This document shows, in pieces, positions 41,249-45,568 of a stretch of DNA of 45,568 bases. Origin of the DNA: DASYSL01 sp036003365 (lineage in GTDB: Bacteria; Eisenbacteria; RBG-16-71-46; DASYSL01); assembly GCA_036003365.1 (NCBI GenBank), contig DASYSL010000129.1, positions 1 through 45,568 on the forward strand, in the 5' to 3' direction. The position numbers were made by a program, and so were the translations under genes. Within the stretch, counting starts at the first letter, position 1. Every line of letters begins with the position of its first letter. The notes beneath the pieces are model-generated. The model saw nothing but the letters and a program-made list of their open reading frames with translations. It searched no databases and was not told the origin of the DNA.

Positions 41249-41884
41249 ATGAATACGCAATCGAATGAAGCGGCGGCCCGTTTGGTGGCGGCGGCTTCCA
41301 GTCATCTTCTGGCCCGGGGCGCGCCCATTCTGGTGGCCTTGGACGGGCCCAGCGGCTCGGGCAAGTCGACCCTCGCGCAAGCCGTGGCCGCACTCGTCGG
41401 GGCCGCTATCGTTCCGAGCGACGACTTCTTCGCCGCCGACCTCACAGCCGGGGAATGGGACACGCGCGCGGCCGAGGAGCGGGCGCGCGACGCCATCGAC
41501 TGGCGCCGCATGCGCCGCGAAGCGCTGGTCCCCTTGTTGGCCGGACGCGCGGCCCGCTGGCGCGGCTTCGATTTCGCTTCCGGCGGCCGAGCGGACGGAA
41601 CCTGGGGACTGGCCGAGCAATGGGCCGAGCGGGAGCCCGCGCCCGTGATCTTGCTGGAGGGTGCCTACTCCGCGCGTCCGGAGCTGGGCGACCTCATCGC
41701 GTTGTCGGTTCTGGTCGATGCGCCGGCCAACGTGCGTGCGGCGCGGCTGGCGGCTCGCGAGGAGGCGGCTTTCCTGCGCGAGTGGCACGCCCGCTGGGAC
41801 GACGCCGAAGCCCACTACTTCACGCATGTGCGGCCGCGGTCCTCGTTTGACCTGGTGGTCTCGACGGCGATCGAATCGGCCTAG
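41249..41884 (+). CDS. Uridine-kinase-like P-loop protein
   Basis: A 211-residue P-loop kinase-like protein. Walker A is GPSGSGKST (33-41), IVPSDDFFAADL resembles the substrate motif of uridine kinases, PVILLEGAYSARPEL the Walker B region, and ARLAAREE the lid. A nucleoside or small-molecule phosphotransferase is likely; the substrate is unknown. ATG 41249 is used; GTG at 41216 lacks a ribosome site. Last gene of the long co-directional run starting at 32634, 34 bases after mrfB. Confidence 0.8.
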   Translation: MNTQSNEAAARLVAAASSHLLARGAPILVALDGPSGSGKSTLAQAVAALVGAAIVPSDDFFAADLTAGEWDTRAAEERARDAIDWRRMRREALVPLLAGRAARWRGFDFASGGRADGTWGLAEQWAEREPAPVILLEGAYSARPELGDLIALSVLVDAPANVRAARLAAREEAAFLREWHARWDDAEAHYFTHVRPRSSFDLVVSTAIESA

Positions 41885-42354
41885 CGATCGTCATCTTCTG
41901 TCGTGGAACGAACTCGAGGACTTGTGGGCGCGCCGGCGTGGTGGACGACTCACTCGCCCCGGGGCGAGTGAGTGGTCCACTCGTTGGTTTGGCCCACTTG
42001 GTCGCTGCGCGTGAACGGGCTCGCGCCATCGAACCCGCCCTGGAACGGTGATTGGGTCACGTGCCCGCATGGACCACTTACAGGTCCATGGACCCGTGAC
42101 TTGACCACAGGCAGATCCGACCTTCGTCGCAGTGACGCCTGCGACGACACTTTCCGTCGCTGCTCGCGACAGCTTCGGTCGCGTGGCGGGCGCAAATGCC
42201 GAATTCCCAGCCGCCCAACCTGGCACCGCGATTGCTGATGAGCCTCCAGCCGTAACTCCCCGAGGCTTGGGCCGCGCCCTCGTCATCCCGCGCAGCCTGT
42301 CCCCCTCGAAAACGCTAGGCCGTCGGTCGTCATCTCGCCCCCACGAGGTGTCCC
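41885..42354. other. Intergenic region with repeats
   Basis: 470 bases without a credible gene. It contains the palindrome at 41941-41980, an inverted relative of the 17.05 kb repeat up to about 42060, and a two-tier hairpin: GTCACG (42056-42061) / CGTGAC (42095-42100) around CATGGACC / GGTCCATG (42068-42090). From 42110 to 42340 I see nothing specific. Open frames on both strands follow the repeats. Confidence 0.55.
41941..41980. repeat. 40-base REP-like palindrome, copy 2
   Basis: Left arm GTGGACGACTCACTCGCCC (41941-41959), centre CG, right arm GGGCGAGTGAGTGGTCCAC (41962-41980). Same length and order as the copy at 17209-17248, with 3 differences. Confidence 0.9.
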
Positions 42355-42636
42355 GTGTCGATTTCACTCGGAGACGAGCTGGTTCGCAATTGCTGGCGTC
42401 TGCTCGCGGAAGGGTCGGCGCATCGCGCTCTGGAGTGCGCCGAGCGCGCGCTTCGCCTGTACGAGCCGCCGGCGGACTCGCTCTTGGCGGGCCGCCTGAT
42501 GCTCGTGGTCGGGATCGCGCTCCACGCGCTCGGCAGCCGCGATGCCGCGAAAGTCTATTTGGAAGATGCCTCGTGGGCGCTCGAGAACGCGCGCGAGGTG
42601 ACAGGAGGGCCGGAGCCGATCGCGTTGCGACGCTAG
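42355..42636 (+). CDS. Small TPR-like protein
   Basis: A 93-residue all-helical protein resembling two tetratricopeptide units: CWRLLAEGSAHRALECAERA and LVVGIALHALGSRDAAKVYL. Third-base GC preference is as strong as in neighbouring genes, supporting translation. GTG 42355 is preceded by CGAGGTG about 5 bases upstream. It converges on the subtilase gene with a 7-base gap. Role unknown. Confidence 0.65.
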   Translation: MSISLGDELVRNCWRLLAEGSAHRALECAERALRLYEPPADSLLAGRLMLVVGIALHALGSRDAAKVYLEDASWALENAREVTGGPEPIALRR

Positions 42637-42643
42637 ACCAAGA

Positions 42644-45193
42644 TTAGCGCGCGGCGACGATGACCATCCGTCCCAGCGTGCGATCGCCGGAGCGGACGAA
42701 GTAGATGCCCGGAGCGACAGCGCGTCCGGCATGGTCGAGGGCCGTCCACGTGGCCGAAGCACTCTGTCCGTCCGAGCGCACGGGTGCGGCACCGACGCGG
42801 CGTCCGGCGAGGTCGAAGATCTGGACGAAGCGCGGCGCCGAGCCCGCCGGCAGGGCGAAGGTCACCCGTCCACCTGCGGACGCCGGATTGGGGAACAAGG
42901 TGAAGCGCGTACTCGGCCGCACCGGACCGGCGTCTACGACCGAGGCGGGAATCCACGCTTGCGTGGTCGCGCCTTCGAGGGTCGGGGCCGGTGTCGGTCC
43001 GCCGACGTATTCGGCGTCGCCCGAAGGTCCGTGCCAGATCACGCGGTAGTCGAGAATGCGCCCGCTTCGGTTCAAGAATCCGCCCTCGTTCACGTAGAGC
43101 GCCCAGGGCTGTGAAGGACCGGGTGGCAAGTAGGTCGACGCGACGCCGGCGGGGACGGGAATGTCGAATGTCCACTCCACGTTGCCAACGGCGCTCGCGC
43201 CGTTCACCCAATCGCTCGACGTCGCGGCACTCGTGCCCGGCAGCGGGATGGTCAGAGCCGGGCTGGCGGCTCCTCCGGGCGCGCGGATCTCGCCCGTGAG
43301 GTCGGTGTCGTACGCGTTGTGCGCGATCTCGAGGTGGATCGTGGCCACGGGCGGCCCCGTGGGCAGCGTGAGTTGGCGGGCGGGGCTGAAATACCGGAGC
43401 CCTCCCTCCGGATGGCTAATCCGGTACCAGTAGACCCGCCCACGCTCCTCGGACGGCACGAGCCAGTCGCGGTCGTACCGTTGTGTGTTGGTTCCGTCGG
43501 TCAGCGATGAGTCCCCTGCGGCCGTGACGGAATCGATGGCCGCAAACGCACCGGGGCTGCCTGCGACATCCGGAGCGCGCTCGAAGGTGAATGTCGTCAC
43601 GGCGCGCTCGCGCATGGTCCATAGCGAGGCATGCACGGTGGTGTCGCTTGTCGTCAGCTCGAGGCGGCGGATCTGTGTGCGCTCCGGCTGCTCGATCTCG
43701 AGACGTGCCGCGTAGAGATCGATGGCGCCGTAGCCCGCGTCGGGCGTCCAGCGATTGGCGGGCGGGCTGATCGGGAACGTCAGCGGCCGCGCCGTGGCGC
43801 GCAGGAGTGCGCGGATCTCGGCCGGCGTGAGCGTGGGGTCGTCGCCGCGGATGGCCGCGACCGCGCCGCTCACGAATGCCGCCGACATGCTCGTGCCGCT
43901 CAACCGCTTGTACTGCGTGCCGTCGCTCGAGAGATCGCCGTCGGCGGAGAGAACCGCCACGCCGGGTGCCACGAGGTCGGGCTTGCGCTCGTCCTCGATG
44001 TCGCCGTCGCCGTCGCTCGGGCGCGGGCCCTGGTCGCTGAAGCTCGGGACGGCGTCGTCGAGCGGAGCGCCCGTGCGCTGGTCGTCAATGGCGCCGACCG
44101 CGATCACGTCATCGCCTCCGGCGGGAGAGGGCACGAACGAAGCGTGGCTGCCATTTCCGACCGAGGCGACCACCGCCATGCCGAGCTCGGTGGCGCGCTC
44201 GGCGAGGCGCGAGGCGAGATCGGTGCCGTCGGTGTAATCGAGGCTCGAGAGCGAGAGGTTGATGACGTCCACGCCCTCATCGTCGGGCTCGAGCGCGTTC
44301 CACGTGCGCGCGCGGTTGTGGATGCACCAATCGAGGCCTTCGGCGACTTCGCTGCCCGAGCCGTCGTCGCGCAGCACCTTGACGTCGACGAAGCGCGCGT
44401 CGGGTGCCACGCCGCCGGCGAATCCCGAGGGCCCGCCGCTGCCCAGGATGATGCCCGCGACGTGCGTGCCGTGGGCGCCGGTGAGCGGTCCGCCATGGTC
44501 CTCGGGGTTGATCGAGCCGTCGCGCGGCGTGTCGAGCGTCGAGTCGTTGAGGACGAACGCGGCGCCGCCCAGGCAGCGTCCCACGAGCGACTCGTGGCCG
44601 GGGTATCCGCCCGAGGGCTGGTCGTTGACGCCGGTATCGAGAATGCCGACGACCACGCCGTGACCGGTGCCGCCGCCGACTCCGCGCCAGGTCGGGAACA
44701 CGCGCTCGGTGGCATCGTCGACCCCGGCCGCGGCGCGCGCGTCGTGCATGAGCGGGTAAAGGATGGGCACCGTCTCGATGCGCTCGACGTGCGGCAAGAG
44801 GGCGACGGCCTGGATCTGCGCGAAGGTGGCCGTCGTGCGCAGCGCGGGCCAGTTCTCGAAGCGGTAGCTCACCGAGAGTCCGAGCAGGGAGAGCGAGGAG
44901 AGATCGGAATCCGTCGGTGGCGAGTCGTACACGATGTAGGCGCCGAACAAGAGAGCGCCGCCACTCGAGCGCGTCACCTGGAAGCGCTGGCGCTGCGTGG
45001 TGTCCGAAAGCTCGAAGGAGACCTGATAACCAAGGAGGTGAACCGACTCGGCGCGGTCGTCGATCTTGTCCTGATCCTGATCCCACACCGAGGGCGCGGC
45101 CGCGGCGGTGGCCGTCCAACCAAAGAGGGCCCAGGCGCACGCGAAAGCGAGCGCAGAGAGCCCGAACACGAGGCGAATGGGGCGCCGGTTCAT
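42644..45193 (-). CDS. Secreted subtilisin-like protease with P-domain-like region and sorting tail
   Basis: An 849-residue secreted S8 protease. Signal peptide about 1-33, then VWDQDQDKIDDRAES, which looks calcium-binding, and a propeptide (about 50-150). Catalytic Asp 186 (GILDTGVND), His 241 (GAHGTHVAGI), Asn in ASVGNGSH and Ser 435 (SGTSMSAAFVSGA) are all present. About residues 630-750 resemble a proprotein-convertase P-domain (TIHLEIAHNAYDTDLTGEI). The C-terminus FTLFPNPASAGGRVTFALP to GIYFVRSGDR is a type 9-like sorting tail. ATG overlaps the stop of the upstream BTAD gene (ATGA), so the two are co-expressed. Confidence 0.93.
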   Translation of the reverse strand: MNRRPIRLVFGLSALAFACAWALFGWTATAAAAPSVWDQDQDKIDDRAESVHLLGYQVSFELSDTTQRQRFQVTRSSGGALLFGAYIVYDSPPTDSDLSSLSLLGLSVSYRFENWPALRTTATFAQIQAVALLPHVERIETVPILYPLMHDARAAAGVDDATERVFPTWRGVGGGTGHGVVVGILDTGVNDQPSGGYPGHESLVGRCLGGAAFVLNDSTLDTPRDGSINPEDHGGPLTGAHGTHVAGIILGSGGPSGFAGGVAPDARFVDVKVLRDDGSGSEVAEGLDWCIHNRARTWNALEPDDEGVDVINLSLSSLDYTDGTDLASRLAERATELGMAVVASVGNGSHASFVPSPAGGDDVIAVGAIDDQRTGAPLDDAVPSFSDQGPRPSDGDGDIEDERKPDLVAPGVAVLSADGDLSSDGTQYKRLSGTSMSAAFVSGAVAAIRGDDPTLTPAEIRALLRATARPLTFPISPPANRWTPDAGYGAIDLYAARLEIEQPERTQIRRLELTTSDTTVHASLWTMRERAVTTFTFERAPDVAGSPGAFAAIDSVTAAGDSSLTDGTNTQRYDRDWLVPSEERGRVYWYRISHPEGGLRYFSPARQLTLPTGPPVATIHLEIAHNAYDTDLTGEIRAPGGAASPALTIPLPGTSAATSSDWVNGASAVGNVEWTFDIPVPAGVASTYLPPGPSQPWALYVNEGGFLNRSGRILDYRVIWHGPSGDAEYVGGPTPAPTLEGATTQAWIPASVVDAGPVRPSTRFTLFPNPASAGGRVTFALPAGSAPRFVQIFDLAGRRVGAAPVRSDGQSASATWTALDHAGRAVAPGIYFVRSGDRTLGRMVIVAAR

Positions 45194-45568
45194 CGCCGAG
45201 AACCTCCCACCATGGGCTTGAGCCGGGCTTGACCGGTCCGCGCAAGGCTTTGCGGTGACGTGGTTTCGACCGTTTCCGCTGGAGGCGTCGACGGCCAGTC
45301 GTGGACCGACCCGCCGGCCAGGAGGCGGCGCACCGTCTCGTCGGTTTCAGGCAGGGGCTCGACGCCCAGTTCGCTCCTCAGGCGGCTCTTGAGCTTCTCG
45401 TATTCGGCGAGCGCGGCGGGCCGATTGCCGGTGCGCACCAGCGCTTCCATCAACGCGAGGCGCGTCGACTCGCGGAACTCGTCGAGCTCCGAGGCGCGGC
45501 GGAACGCGTCGATGGCGGCGTCGAACTCGGCGCGGCTCGCGGCCATCTCGCCGAGATCGAGATAGAGC
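45190..45568 (-). CDS. BTAD/SARP-type regulator, C-terminal part
   Basis: The frame is open to the window edge, so only the C-terminal ~125 residues are seen. They show the helical repeats of a bacterial transcriptional activator domain: AIDAFRRASELDEFRESTRL, ALVRTGNRPAALAEYEKLKS and LRSELGVEPLPETDETVRRL, the last a hallmark of BTAD. A Ser/Thr/Pro-rich tail follows. Such proteins usually have an N-terminal winged-helix DNA-binding domain, which would lie outside the window. Translationally coupled to the downstream subtilase. Confidence 0.8.
   Translation of the reverse strand, partial: LYLDLGEMAASRAEFDAAIDAFRRASELDEFRESTRLALMEALVRTGNRPAALAEYEKLKSRLRSELGVEPLPETDETVRRLLAGGSVHDWPSTPPAETVETTSPQSLARTGQARLKPMVGGSRR

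Noticed and set aside
41891..42367. 158-codon open frame on the minus strand
   Set aside because: It crosses the palindromic repeat and shows no coding bias or domain.
43631..45232. 533-codon open frame on the plus strand
   Set aside because: Antisense to the second subtilase; no domain.

Overview
The window is a high-GC bacterial chromosome segment with tightly packed, often overlapping genes and frequent GTG and TTG starts. Several features point to a Gram-negative of the FCB (Fibrobacteres-Chlorobi-Bacteroidetes) neighbourhood, for example Candidatus Eisenbacteria or a similar uncultured phylum: an OmpA-type outer-membrane protein with thrombospondin type 3 repeats, large secreted subtilases with FlgD-like or type 9-like C-terminal sorting tails, and a DUF4159/DUF4175/TPR/amidotransferase-like cluster. 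ThyX is the only thymidylate synthase present. The phylum call is an inference from gene content. I saw no rRNA, tRNA, CRISPR array or intact insertion sequence.

Layout. 1-10391 (+): secD (5' truncated) and secF, a lipoprotein, and an envelope cluster (DUF4159, a large DUF4175-like protein with a Gln-rich coiled coil, a TPR protein, and a secreted amidotransferase-fold protein of the type often labelled asparagine synthetase B). 10405-10551: four degenerate ~38 bp tandem repeats. 10664-15316 (+): a complete branched-chain amino-acid ABC importer (binding protein, LivH, LivM, LivG, LivF). 15422-16902 (+): two small membrane stress-type proteins (DUF948, YtxH) and a cupin, separated by strong terminators. 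17041-17400: palindrome-rich repeats. 17488-19008 (-): OmpA-like porin. 19371-21673 (+): HAD phosphatase and NAD(P)HX repair enzyme, convergent with a thioredoxin-acetyltransferase pair (-). 22863-23987 (+): HflX, apparently with an ATC start. 24024-27593 (-): secreted subtilase and ThyX. 27822-31146 (+): hybrid GAF/histidine kinase/receiver protein and a small YtxH-like protein. 31147-31748: non-coding but rich in hairpins.

The most interesting part is 31749-41884. lexA has a sigma70-type promoter with a palindrome in its spacer, and almost the same 17-mer recurs after the lexA terminator. This second copy heads a run of nine co-directional, mostly overlapping or closely spaced genes: an IS200/IS605 Y1-transposase-like protein that seems to have lost its catalytic residues, DUF6504, Pol IV (DinB), DUF72, two exported proteins, the helicase MrfA, the exonuclease MrfB and a uridine-kinase-like P-loop protein. 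Read together, this looks like an SOS regulon compressed into one long operon, with a domesticated transposase fold as its first gene and excision-repair proteins near its end. LexA would repress itself and this operon through an unusual operator, GCAC-GCAT-GTKC.

The window closes with a palindromic repeat matching the one near 17.2 kb, a small TPR-like gene, a second secreted subtilase and the C-terminal end of a BTAD/SARP-type regulator, the last two on the minus strand with a 4-base overlap.
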